From Oscillospiraceae bacterium (GTDB lineage Bacteria; Bacillota_A; Clostridia; Oscillospirales; Oscillospiraceae), in contig JAEDOJ010000038.1 in assembly GCA_016302015.1 (NCBI GenBank), forward strand, positions 1 through 9,757: a stretch of 9,757 nt of DNA. The letters run 5' to 3'. Positions 1-7,072 of the stretch are shown in pieces. Position numbers and translations under genes: made by a program. Position 1 is the first letter of the stretch; each line of letters starts with the position of its first letter. Below the pieces are notes generated by a model, which saw nothing but the letters and a program-made list of their open reading frames with translations, made no database searches and had not been told where the DNA came from.

Positions 1-2969
1 AACTGGAAGCCGAAATCGTTATCCGTGGGATTGCTGCTTGCATAGCCACAAATCTTCTCTACTTCCTTCTTGAGGAAGCATTCCAGATAACCGGGGCCAT
101 AGTCGGTGGAAATGCCGGTGCTGGAGATGTAGAACATATTTGCGGAGGTCGTGGAAGCAGTTACATTCCAAGTGGTGCAGCCGCCTGCATAAGTAGCGTC
201 ATTGGTCAGCTCCACATAGGTGCCGGACAGCCATGCGGTGATCGCGTTGTCGCCGTTTACGAAGCTGTAGGTGCCGTCATCGTTGACCTTGACCGTCCAA
301 ACAATGTTCTCGGCGGGGTTGGTGAACACATTGCCTACGGGAGAAACTTCTCCTGCGATCAGATACCAGTTGTTATCGTTGGCATTTTCGATGACTCTGT
401 TGTGGCCGGGGTTGTAGATGACAACCTTGTCACCATCCTTAATGGAGGAAGCCAGAACGTAGTTATCGGCATCCGGCTCCGCGGGAGCCACGGTGTTCAT
501 CACGATACGGCCGGAACCGGTCTTGGACTCATAGTTCATGAGATAGCCGTCGCATCCGGCCAGAGGAGAGTTCTCGGAAGCGATATTGCCATAGCCGTTG
601 CCGTCGGTGTCCGTGAAGGCAGAGACGTATGCAGCCATTGCCAGATAGTCTTCGGAGATGCCGTCCAGGATGTGCTTGCCGCCGTTGAACATATTGAAGC
701 CGTCGCCGCAGTTATACAGGGTATAGTTGGTGCCGGCAACACGGTAGGTCTTTGCCAGATCCAGAGCTTCATAAGCGCCGGTTTCCTTGTTGTAGATCTT
801 TACGTTGGTGACACGATAGTCAGAGGGGCCTTCCTGCCATACGTTCTTGTCGTCCACCTTGACGGTGTTGGGAACGTAGGTGTTGACCTCGTAGGTACAG
901 CCGGCTACCTGCAGGAAGCCGCCGTTCTCCTTCCGGTTCTCAGGATCGCCGGTGGTGAAGCGAGCGCCGAATTCCAGAGCGTCCAGAATCTGCTGGCCGG
1001 TCAGCTCGATGCAGCACAGGACGTTGCCGAAGGTGTTGATGGTCTTACAGGTCTTATAGGTCCAGTCGCCGGAAGCAGCGTTTGCACGGATGCCGCCGCC
1101 GTTCATGATGGCCATGTCGCAGCCGCCGTCCAGATTCTCGTTGACGAACCAGTAGTAAGCGTCCGCGTTCAGGTCGCCCAGGTTGGTCTCGCTGGAGCGG
1201 ATGGCGCGGCTGCCGTTTTCATAGTTGATGGTGAAGTCGATTGCGGATTCTGCAATCTTCTCGTTGAGCAGTGCGTCAACCTTTTCCATCCATTCGGCCT
1301 TGATGGCTGCGGTGGCAGCATCGGAGCCGTCGAAGGACTTGATCAGGCTGGTAGTGATCTTGCCGTCCTGAATGGACATACGGCCGATGGCATTGAAGTA
1401 GTTGCCGGTCTGCGCCAGAACGACAGTCTTGCCGTCCTTGTCCTTGACTTCCTTGCCTTCCACAGTGCTGTGGGAGTGGCCGTCGATGAAAGCGTCCAGG
1501 CCGGAGACATTCGCAATCAGATCCTCGGAGTTCCAGGGATCGGAAGCGGGATCGTCGCCCAGGTGGCCCAGCGCAATGATGTAGTCAGGCTCTTCTGCCT
1601 TGGCTGCGTCGATGGCAGTCTGGACAGAGGCATACAGGTCGGAACCGTCAGCGCCGCCGGCGATGCCGTAGATGTAGTTGCCGGCTTCATCCTGGAAATA
1701 CTTGGGAGTGGACTTGGTGAAGGATTCGGGGGTCGTGATGCCCACGAAAGCGATCTTCAGGCCGCCGGCTTCCAGAATCTTGTAGGAATCCAGAACGTTG
1801 TCACCCCTGACGCCGTCCTTCTCGTTGTAGAAGTTTGCGGAAACATAGGGGAAGTCAGCCTCGGCGATGATATCCTTGGTGCGGGCCATGCCGTAGTCAA
1901 ACTCGTGGTTGCCCAGAGTTGCCAGGTCGTAGCCGGCGGAGTTCATCAGCTTGATGATGGTCTTGCCCTGATCCATGCCGCCGTAAGCGGTGCCCTGGAC
2001 ATGGTCGCCTGCGTCAACCAGCAGGACGCCATCGGCAACAGCGGCAGTCTGCTTCTTCAGATCCGCAATGGTGTCATAGGACAGGCTCTTATCGATATAG
2101 GTGTGAACGTCGTTGGTGTAGAAGATGACGACTTCGCCGTCTTCGCCCAGCTTTTCGCCGCAGTTGTTGGCGCAGACGCCGTCAACAAAGTTGTGGCCCA
2201 GAGCGGGGATCGTCTCGGTCTTGGTCTCGCCGCAGCGGGTGCAGGTGAGGACCTTTTCGCCGGGCTCGGTGCAGGTGGCTGCCTTGGTGACAGTGCCTTC
2301 ATCCCAGGTGTGCGTGTCGCAGGGCTTGGTCTTCTCCTCGAAGACGGAGATGATCTTTGCAAACTCGGCACGGGTTGCGTTGCCCTGAGGCTGCAGATAG
2401 GTCTTGCTGCCAACGGGAGAACCGTTGATGATGCCCAGAGAGACCGCCCAGTTGAAGGCTGCCTTGGCATAGCGGGAGATGCTGCCCGCGTCGGGGAAGC
2501 TCTTCAGGTAGTCTTCCTTCACCTCGGGCTCACCGGCGAAGCGCCACATCATGGTGACCAGCTGCTCCCGGGTAACCAGGCCGTCAGGCTCGAAGGTGGT
2601 AGCAGTGGCGCCCTTCACGATGCCGGTCTGCTGCGCCCAAGCGATGCCGTTCTTGTACCAGTCTGCAACCAGATCGGTAAAGGTGGAAGGCTTGACGGAC
2701 GGGATGACGGGATCTGCCAGACGGTAGAGAACCACAGCGGACATTGCACGGGTGCAGGTCTCGTTGGGGCCAAATCTGTTGGCAGAGACACCGTTCATCA
2801 AGAAGGGGTCATGGTTGACAACGTACTCCACGTACGGTGCAAACCAGTCGGTGGTAACGACATCCTTGAAGCCGCAGACGGAATCGGCTGCGAACACGGA
2901 AGGCATTACACCGATGACCATCGCGATAACCAGAAGCATCGCCATGATCCTCTTGAATGCGTTTTTCAT
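1..2969 (-). CDS. SLH-domain secreted 5'-nucleotidase (UshA/metallophosphatase family), C-terminus cut by window edge
   Basis: I translated this frame by hand from ATG 2969; it stays open to position 1 (989 complete codons, no stop). An AAGGAGGA ribosome site (2976-2983) fixes the start. Order of parts: signal peptide about 1-27 (FKR, hydrophobic core, VFA-A); three SLH domains about 34-80, 97-148 and 158-210, which bind secondary cell-wall polymer; a Cys-rich linker 217-275; a calcineurin-like phosphoesterase with metal-site motifs YTNDVH (284-289), DAGDH (319-323), GNHEFDYG (353-360), GHLGDD (468-473) and DGHSHS (496-501); and the nucleotidase C-terminal substrate domain with SETNLGDLNADA, NGGGIR (623-628) and GDGF (755-758). 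A further beta-rich module starts near 836. By family, it hydrolyses extracellular nucleotides to nucleoside and phosphate. Wall anchoring and phosphate/nucleoside scavenging are inferred; cyclic-nucleotide or UDP-sugar activity is possible. All catalytic motifs are intact. Confidence 0.93.
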   Translation of the reverse strand, partial: MKNAFKRIMAMLLVIAMVIGVMPSVFAADSVCGFKDVVTTDWFAPYVEYVVNHDPFLMNGVSANRFGPNETCTRAMSAVVLYRLADPVIPSVKPSTFTDLVADWYKNGIAWAQQTGIVKGATATTFEPDGLVTREQLVTMMWRFAGEPEVKEDYLKSFPDAGSISRYAKAAFNWAVSLGIINGSPVGSKTYLQPQGNATRAEFAKIISVFEEKTKPCDTHTWDEGTVTKAATCTEPGEKVLTCTRCGETKTETIPALGHNFVDGVCANNCGEKLGEDGEVVIFYTNDVHTYIDKSLSYDTIADLKKQTAAVADGVLLVDAGDHVQGTAYGGMDQGKTIIKLMNSAGYDLATLGNHEFDYGMARTKDIIAEADFPYVSANFYNEKDGVRGDNVLDSYKILEAGGLKIAFVGITTPESFTKSTPKYFQDEAGNYIYGIAGGADGSDLYASVQTAIDAAKAEEPDYIIALGHLGDDPASDPWNSEDLIANVSGLDAFIDGHSHSTVEGKEVKDKDGKTVVLAQTGNYFNAIGRMSIQDGKITTSLIKSFDGSDAATAAIKAEWMEKVDALLNEKIAESAIDFTINYENGSRAIRSSETNLGDLNADAYYWFVNENLDGGCDMAIMNGGGIRANAASGDWTYKTCKTINTFGNVLCCIELTGQQILDALEFGARFTTGDPENRKENGGFLQVAGCTYEVNTYVPNTVKVDDKNVWQEGPSDYRVTNVKIYNKETGAYEALDLAKTYRVAGTNYTLYNCGDGFNMFNGGKHILDGISEDYLAMAAYVSAFTDTDGNGYGNIASENSPLAGCDGYLMNYESKTGSGRIVMNTVAPAEPDADNYVLASSIKDGDKVVIYNPGHNRVIENANDNNWYLIAGEVSPVGNVFTNPAENIVWTVKVNDDGTYSFVNGDNAITAWLSGTYVELTNDATYAGGCTTWNVTASTTSANMFYISSTGISTDYGPGYLECFLKKEVEKICGYASSNPTDNDFGFQ

Positions 2970-3024
2970 TTTTTGTCCTCCTTAAATATCCAATTACCGG
3001 GCTTGCGCCCATTTTGGTCTTTTT

Positions 3025-3053
3025 ATTTTACCAATTTTTTTTACAATTCGCAA
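3025..3053 (-). promoter_or_regulatory. Promoter of the SLH nucleotidase gene
   Basis: On the minus strand a -35 TTGCGA (3048-3053) and a -10 TAAAAT (3025-3030) are separated by exactly 17 nt of A-rich DNA. Transcription would start near 3018, giving a leader of about 50 nt that contains a short GGGC-GCAA-GCCC hairpin (2999-3010) with a GNRA-type loop and then the ribosome site. This is a sigma-A-type assignment by consensus only. Confidence 0.6.
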
Positions 3054-3071
3054 GGTTGGGGCAGCACAATT

Positions 3072-3096
3072 CTCCGTTTTCACGGAGGGCTTTTTT
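3072..3096 (+). terminator. Terminator-like hairpin pointing rightward, no obvious client gene
   Basis: CTCCGT (3072-3077) pairs with ACGGAG (3082-3087) around a TTTC loop, followed by GGC and six T (3091-3096). The layout is that of an intrinsic terminator on the plus strand, but all genes to its left are on the minus strand. Read on the minus strand it has no U-tract and sits just upstream of the nucleotidase promoter. It may stop antisense transcripts or may be incidental. Confidence 0.3.
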
Positions 3097-3186
3097 GAAA
3101 GTGCCGTATTTCAAATTTTTCGCAAGAAAAAGCAGGAAAAACCTTAGAGATCATTGAGATTCCCGGAGAAAAAGATGCACAGCAGC

Positions 3187-3217
3187 AAAAAGGACGCTGC
3201 AAAAAGCAGCGTCCTTT
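3187..3217 (-). terminator. Rho-independent terminator of the chr-ktr-gtrA run
   Basis: A perfect 12-bp inverted repeat (3189-3200 with 3206-3217) has a 5-nt loop and, read on the minus strand, runs into five T (3187-3191). The upstream arm begins with the last base of the gtrA stop codon, so the 3' untranslated region is essentially the terminator itself. It is the only canonical terminator seen downstream of the minus-strand genes that begin at 6920. Confidence 0.87.
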
Positions 3218-3696
3218 CAGGCGGATTTGCGGTGATGTTCAAACCGGTCGCTGAACACAAAATACCGCTGGCCGAAGTAGTTGATAATGGCGTAGGCAAT
3301 GGCCCCGATGGTCATTTCGCAGTTTCCCACAATCATCTCATATTCCTCCCCGCCGAAGGAGAAGAAGCTTCGCACAGACTGACTTCTCAGCAAAACGCCG
3401 GACAGCAGAGGCGCCGCAACATAATAGGAGAGGACATAGCAGACCAGCACCTCCGCCAGAAAGCGGAGAATTTGCTGCCAGGTGGAGCTCTGCCCGGGGA
3501 AGAGCAGATAGCGGCAGGACAGATACCAGATCAGGCTGCCCAGGGCATAGTTAAACAGAGGGGCGATGTGATCGCTGAAGCCGCACAGATTAAACAGCAG
3601 GAACATCAGTCCGGTACAGACCAGAAAATTCAGAACTCCCACAATCAGGTAATACACCAAAGTGCGGTCAACCATTTTTTTGATTTTTGCACTCAT
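3217..3696 (-). CDS. GtrA-like family membrane protein
   Basis: A 159-residue protein with four predicted membrane segments (about 12-36, 46-66, 78-104, 125-148), the usual size and layout of GtrA-like proteins. Family landmarks are the FNYALGSLIWYLSCRYLLF stretch (48-66) and the C-terminal NYFGQRYFVF (139-148), matching the N-x-x-x-x-R-[YF]-x-V-F signature; the tail is basic and cytosolic. Known relatives help move or supply undecaprenyl-phosphate-linked sugars for O-antigen, teichoic-acid or arabinogalactan modification, but many are uncharacterised and the substrate here is unknown. The ATG at 3702 directly abuts GGAG; the ATG two codons later has 6-nt spacing, so I start at 3696. No glycosyltransferase partner lies nearby. 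The gene has its own promoter but may also receive read-through from ktrA. Confidence 0.85.
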   Translation of the reverse strand: MSAKIKKMVDRTLVYYLIVGVLNFLVCTGLMFLLFNLCGFSDHIAPLFNYALGSLIWYLSCRYLLFPGQSSTWQQILRFLAEVLVCYVLSYYVAAPLLSGVLLRSQSVRSFFSFGGEEYEMIVGNCEMTIGAIAYAIINYFGQRYFVFSDRFEHHRKSA

Positions 3697-3702
3697 AAGC
3701 AT

Positions 3703-3706
3703 CTCC
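3703..3706 (-). promoter_or_regulatory. Ribosome binding site deciding the gtrA-like start
   Basis: GGAG on the minus strand lies immediately against the upstream ATG (3702), with zero spacing, and 6 nt before the second in-frame ATG (3696). Only the second has workable Shine-Dalgarno geometry, which supports the 159-residue product over the 161-residue one. Confidence 0.6.
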
Positions 3707-3733
3707 AGAAAACACAGACGTGAAATCCGGTCT

Positions 3734-3762
3734 ATTATACCGCATTTTCAGGGAAAAAGCAA
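3734..3762 (-). promoter_or_regulatory. Promoter of the gtrA-like gene
   Basis: On the minus strand, -35 TTGCTT (3757-3762), a 17-nt spacer and a perfect -10 TATAAT (3734-3739) start 8 nt after the ktrA stop codon. The predicted start near 3727 leaves a leader of about 30 nt. No terminator separates ktrA from it, so the gene is probably transcribed both alone and by read-through. Confidence 0.75.
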
Positions 3763-3770
3763 GAAAAATC

Positions 3771-4421
3771 TTATGCCTTCGCCGCCAATTTGAAAACCTT
3801 GTCGGATTTTCCGATGACAATGATGTGGTCATCGGGGCGGAAGTGGTAGTCCGGGTCCACATTCGTGATGACATGATTGCCGTTTTTCACGGCGATAATA
3901 TTGATCCCGTACTTCCGGCGGACATTGACAGCTACCACGGTCTGACCTGCCCAGTTGGTCAGAATGGGGATTTCATAGATGGATTCCGTATCCGTCAAGG
4001 GGACGAAGTCAAAGATATTGTCCGCATTATAGCGGATGGCCAGTTTCTCCGCCACCTCAGCCTCCGCGTAAACCACCTCGTCCGCTCCGATGGTTCTCAA
4101 AAGATCGGACTGAATGGACTGGTTCGCCTTGGCTACCACCCTCCGGGCTCCATGCTTTTTCAGCAGGCTGGTCACCACAAGGGAGGCCTGAAAATCCTCG
4201 CCGATGGTAACGAAGCACACGTCGAAATTATTCACGCCGAGAGACTTGATGACCGCCTCATTGGTGCAGTCGCAGATGCTGGAATCGGTAAACCGGTCAG
4301 CCAGCGATTCAATTACCTCCGGCCGATGATCCACGATCATCACATCGTTTCCCATCTGGTACATTTTCTTTGCCAGATGCCGGCCCATGCGGCCCATACC
4401 GATAATTAAAACAGATTTCAT
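3771..4421 (-). CDS. ktrA: Ktr/Trk potassium uptake regulatory subunit, RCK domain protein
   Basis: A 216-residue soluble protein, close to the length of known KtrA. The N-terminal RCK_N Rossmann domain (about 1-120) has the dinucleotide loop GMGRMG (8-13) and the acidic residue ending strand two (D31), which normally contacts the nucleotide ribose. An RCK_C domain follows (about 135-216). In the family, an octameric ring of these subunits sits under the KtrB dimer and gates K+ (with Na+) uptake in response to ATP/ADP; RCK_C of some Gram-positive relatives binds c-di-AMP, which I cannot verify here. The start has AAGGAG 7 nt upstream, overlapping the ktrB stop codon, and the gap to ktrB is 12 nt, so the two are translated together. 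The adjacent ktrB makes KtrA more apt than TrkA, which is a double-length protein. Confidence 0.93.
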   Translation of the reverse strand: MKSVLIIGMGRMGRHLAKKMYQMGNDVMIVDHRPEVIESLADRFTDSSICDCTNEAVIKSLGVNNFDVCFVTIGEDFQASLVVTSLLKKHGARRVVAKANQSIQSDLLRTIGADEVVYAEAEVAEKLAIRYNADNIFDFVPLTDTESIYEIPILTNWAGQTVVAVNVRRKYGINIIAVKNGNHVITNVDPDYHFRPDDHIIVIGKSDKVFKLAAKA

Positions 4422-4433
4422 TGTATTTCTCCT

Positions 4434-5774
4434 TTATCCGATCAATAGCTTGCCCACGGGACGGTCAATGGGCGGTTCCTTCTTCCGCTCCGAGAACAGA
4501 AGCACGAAGGTCAGGCCGCCGATTCGTCCGGCATACATTAACAAAATTATGACAATCCGGCTTGCCGCGGACAGGGTGGGGGTGATTCCCAGAGAAAGTC
4601 CCACCGTAGCAATGGCGGAATTGACTTCATACATTGCCTGACTCATGGAGACCGGGTCAAAGGCGCAGACGGCTAAAACAGCGAAAACCGCCATCAGCAG
4701 ATAGATGGTCACAATGGAGCAGGCCTGCCGCAGCATATCCCGGTCGATGTTGAAGCGGAAGGCGTTGACCTTGGTATAGCCCTTGGCGGAGACGATGGCG
4801 CTGAGCACCAGCACCGCAATGGTGGTGGTCTTGATGCCGCCGGCGGTGGAGCCGGGGCTGCCGCCGATGAGCATGAGCACATTGGTCAGCATTTTGCCGG
4901 ACTCGCTCATGGAATTCAGGTCCACGGTGTTAAAGCCCGCCGTTCTGGGGGTTACGGACTGGAAGAAGGAGGCCAGAAGCTGGTCGCCCAGAGGCAGCCC
5001 CTTCAGGGAGGCGTTTCTTTCAAAAACAAAGAACAGGAGCCAGCCTCCCAGCAGGAGGATGCCGGTGGTTGTCAGCACCACCTTGGTATGGAGGTGATAT
5101 TTTTTCCAATGATATTTCTGATTGCCCATATCCCTCCAGACCAGAAAGCCCAGACCGCCGATGATCACCAGCAGCGAAAGGGTGATGGTCACCAGGGGGT
5201 CGCCGGCATAGGCGGTGAGAGAGGAGAAGGGGGAACGGACGCCCATCAGGTCGAAGCCCGCATTGCAGAAGGCGGAGACGGCATGAAAGACGGAGAAATA
5301 GATTCCCCTGGCCGGGCCGAATTCCGGCACGAAGCGGATGGCCAGCAATGCGGCGCCGCAGGCCTCAAAAAGGAAGGTGAAGGGGATGATCTTACGGATC
5401 AGACTTCCCACGCCGGCCAGAGAGATATTGCCGGCGGACTGCATCAGAACCTTCCGGTCATACAGACCCAGCCGTCTGCCCAGGGCAAAGGAAATCAGCG
5501 TAATCACCGTCATAAAGCCCAGACCGCCCAACTGGATCAGGCAGAGAATCACCGTCTGGCCGAAGGTCGTCCAGCCGGTAAAGGTATCCCGCACCACCAG
5601 ACCGGTGACGCAGGTGGCGCTGGTGGAGGTAAACAGGGCGTTGAGGAAGCCGGGAGCGTCTCCCTGATAGGAGACCGGCAGCATCAGCAGTCCCGCTCCG
5701 ATCAGAATCACCACAAAAAACCCTAAAGCGATGAGCCGCGGCGGGCTGAGTTGAAATCTATGTTTTTTCTTCAT
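4434..5774 (-). CDS. ktrB: Ktr potassium uptake channel subunit (TrkH/KtrB family)
   Basis: A 446-residue polytopic membrane protein, matching KtrB length. It contains the four M1-P-M2 repeats of the superfamily, each with a pore glycine: TSATCVTGLV (51-60), SAFCNAGFDL (167-176), SVTPRTAGFNT (273-283) and SAIATVGLSLG (386-396). The glycine-rich intramembrane gating loop between the helices of repeat three is clear (GGSPGSTAGGIKTTT, 304-318). It imports K+, probably Na+-coupled as in other KtrB proteins, under control of KtrA encoded just downstream. The frame is open further upstream, but ATG 5774 is chosen because GAGGTG lies about 8 nt ahead and the protein then starts with the usual short basic tail (MKKKHRF). 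That ribosome site overlaps the stop codon of the preceding chr gene, so the gap is 13 nt. No separate promoter is evident. Confidence 0.95.
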   Translation of the reverse strand: MKKKHRFQLSPPRLIALGFFVVILIGAGLLMLPVSYQGDAPGFLNALFTSTSATCVTGLVVRDTFTGWTTFGQTVILCLIQLGGLGFMTVITLISFALGRRLGLYDRKVLMQSAGNISLAGVGSLIRKIIPFTFLFEACGAALLAIRFVPEFGPARGIYFSVFHAVSAFCNAGFDLMGVRSPFSSLTAYAGDPLVTITLSLLVIIGGLGFLVWRDMGNQKYHWKKYHLHTKVVLTTTGILLLGGWLLFFVFERNASLKGLPLGDQLLASFFQSVTPRTAGFNTVDLNSMSESGKMLTNVLMLIGGSPGSTAGGIKTTTIAVLVLSAIVSAKGYTKVNAFRFNIDRDMLRQACSIVTIYLLMAVFAVLAVCAFDPVSMSQAMYEVNSAIATVGLSLGITPTLSAASRIVIILLMYAGRIGGLTFVLLFSERKKEPPIDRPVGKLLIG

Positions 5775-5787
5775 CAAGGGACACCTC

Positions 5788-6354
5788 TCACAGGAACAGA
5801 TAGCCGCAGGCCACACCCGCGGCCCCGGAACAAAGGATAATTTTAATAGGATTCACTTTTTTCAGCGCCGCCGTCACAGCGCCGGCAGCAATGACCAGAG
5901 TGCATAAAAACTCCGGCTTCAGGACATTTTCCAGTCCGGGGGCGGTATCATGGAAGAACACCGTGGGGAGCATCCCCCATAAGGCGCTCAGAAGCAGACC
6001 CACCACCGCCGCCCGCAGGCCGTACATCACGCCGCTGACGGTTTTGCTGTCCCGGAAGCGGACGTACATTTTGGCAACAAGGAGAATCACCAGAAAGGAC
6101 GGCAGCACCACCCCCGCGGTGGCGCAGACCGCACCGGGCAGCCCGGCGGTCTCCGTGCCCACATAGGTGGAGATATTCACCGCAAAGGGGCCGGGCGTAG
6201 ATTCGCTGATGGCGACAAAGTTGGCGATCTCCTCCGGGGACAGCCATCCATGGGCCAGAACCCGCTGCTGAATCAGGGGCAGCATGGCAAGGCCGCCGCC
6301 GAAGGTAAACAGGCCGATGGTAAAAAAGGTGGAAAACAGCTCCCAATAGATCAT
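5788..6354 (-). CDS. Chromate transporter (CHR) family half-protein, second of pair
   Basis: A 188-residue membrane protein equal to one CHR domain, as in the short-chain split ChrA transporters of Firmicutes. Signature motifs are FGGGLAML (18-25), ESTPGPFAVNISTYVG (51-66) and the VLPSF turn (83-87), with about six hydrophobic segments. ATG 6354 overlaps the preceding gene's TGA as ATGA and has a GGGGGAGG site just upstream; the longer open frame to 6480 is a shadow of the first chr gene. Family members with a proven role export chromate or sulfate-like anions, and the paired halves are needed together. The true substrate in an anaerobe is uncertain. Neither end carries the basic clusters found in its partner, consistent with opposite membrane orientation. 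Confidence 0.9.
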   Translation of the reverse strand: MIYWELFSTFFTIGLFTFGGGLAMLPLIQQRVLAHGWLSPEEIANFVAISESTPGPFAVNISTYVGTETAGLPGAVCATAGVVLPSFLVILLVAKMYVRFRDSKTVSGVMYGLRAAVVGLLLSALWGMLPTVFFHDTAPGLENVLKPEFLCTLVIAAGAVTAALKKVNPIKIILCSGAAGVACGYLFL

Positions 6355-6920
6355 GGCCGCCTCCCCCGTCTTCGACCCACAGCGCAGAAGACCCAGCCCG
6401 CCGCGCCGCACAGAGCGATGAGGGCGATCACATTCCATTTCAGGATCGCCGCCCACAGGAAGGCTCCCGCCATAACGCACAGGGAGAACACATCATGCTC
6501 CGCTTTTTTCCAAAAGGAGACAAAAGCCTTCACGATCAGCCCCAGCACTCCCGCGCGGATGCCGAAGAAGGCATAGCTTACCACAGGCTTATCCATGACC
6601 CGCCGTAGGAAAAACGCCACAGCCAGAATGATCAGGAAGGACGGAAGCACCACGCCCAGCGTTGCGGCCGCCGCCCCGAAAAAGCCCGCGTACCGGAAGC
6701 CCACAAAGGTTGCGGCGTTGATGGCAATGGGGCCGGGGGTGGACTCCGCAATGGCCGCAATGTCCAGAAGCTCCCGGGAATCAAGGAGCTTCCGCTTCTC
6801 CGTCGTCTCATGCTCGATGAGCGAAAGCATGGCATAGCCCCCGCCGAAGGTAAAGGCGCCGATCTTCAAAAAAATCAGGAACATCCGCAGGGACCGCCCC
6901 AGGCGCTGCCGGAAGGTCAT
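6351..6920 (-). CDS. Chromate transporter (CHR) family half-protein, first of pair
   Basis: A 189-residue single CHR-domain membrane protein. Motifs are FGGGYAML (25-32), ESTPGPIAINAATFVG (59-74) and VLPSF (91-95). Both ends are basic (R4, R6, R9, R12; and an RRRGRRP tail), suggesting that both termini face the cytoplasm. The start at 6920 follows an AAGGAGGAGG ribosome site by 6 nt; the upstream in-frame ATG at 6992 would place the promoter -10 inside the coding region and adds residues foreign to the family. It is the first gene of the minus-strand run and shares four bases with the second chr gene, so the pair is translationally coupled. Anion (chromate/sulfate-type) transport follows from the family; the physiological substrate is not known. 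Confidence 0.9.
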   Translation of the reverse strand: MTFRQRLGRSLRMFLIFLKIGAFTFGGGYAMLSLIEHETTEKRKLLDSRELLDIAAIAESTPGPIAINAATFVGFRYAGFFGAAAATLGVVLPSFLIILAVAFFLRRVMDKPVVSYAFFGIRAGVLGLIVKAFVSFWKKAEHDVFSLCVMAGAFLWAAILKWNVIALIALCGAAGWVFCAVGRRRGRRP

Positions 6921-6948
6921 AGCTTTCCTCCTCCTTACAATTACAAAG

Positions 6949-6977
6949 AGTATAGCGCATTTATACAAAAAACGCAA
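6949..6977 (-). promoter_or_regulatory. Promoter of the chr-chr-ktrB-ktrA operon
   Basis: On the minus strand, -35 TTGCGT (6972-6977), a 17-nt spacer and -10 TATACT (6949-6954) stand about 30 nt before the ATG at 6920. The six bases before the -10 (ATGCGC) resemble those before the gtrA-like -10 (ATGCGG), suggesting a shared promoter style. No operator or riboswitch is visible in the short leader. Confidence 0.72.
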
Positions 6978-7035
6978 CTCCTGTTTTTTCAATTAGGAAA
7001 AGTATGAAAAATTTTTGAAATTTATAGAAAAGTGG

Positions 7036-7064
7036 TTGTATTTTGCCTTCTTTTGTTATAGAAT
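7036..7064 (+). promoter_or_regulatory. Promoter of the trmL-pgk-tpiA operon
   Basis: TTGTAT (7036-7041), a 17-nt spacer and TAGAAT (7059-7064) fit a sigma-A promoter of moderate quality; an overlapping TATAGA (7057-7062) is an alternative -10. DNA upstream (about 6985-7030) is A/T-tract rich and could act as an UP element. The start would fall near 7071, immediately ahead of the leader hairpins. It is divergent from the chr promoter about 60 bp away. Confidence 0.5.
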
Positions 7065-7072
7065 ATCACAGT

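Noticed and set aside
402..3098. An 898-codon open frame on the plus strand
   Set aside because: It lies antisense to the SLH nucleotidase, whose signal peptide, SLH and catalytic motifs are unmistakable. The long antisense frame exists because the sense gene rarely uses TTA, CTA and TCA codons; its translation is low-complexity V/G/A-rich.
3720..4409. A 229-codon plus-strand open frame opposite ktrA
   Set aside because: Antisense to a complete RCK protein with its Rossmann motif; no supporting ribosome site.
5088..5726. A 212-codon plus-strand open frame opposite ktrB
   Set aside because: Translation is hydrophilic Gln/Gly/Asp-rich noise complementary to clear KtrB pore motifs on the minus strand.
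6355..6480. N-terminal extension of the second chr gene
   Set aside because: The added 42 residues are an out-of-frame reading of the first chr gene; the ATGA overlap start at 6354 has a strong ribosome site and matches the family length.
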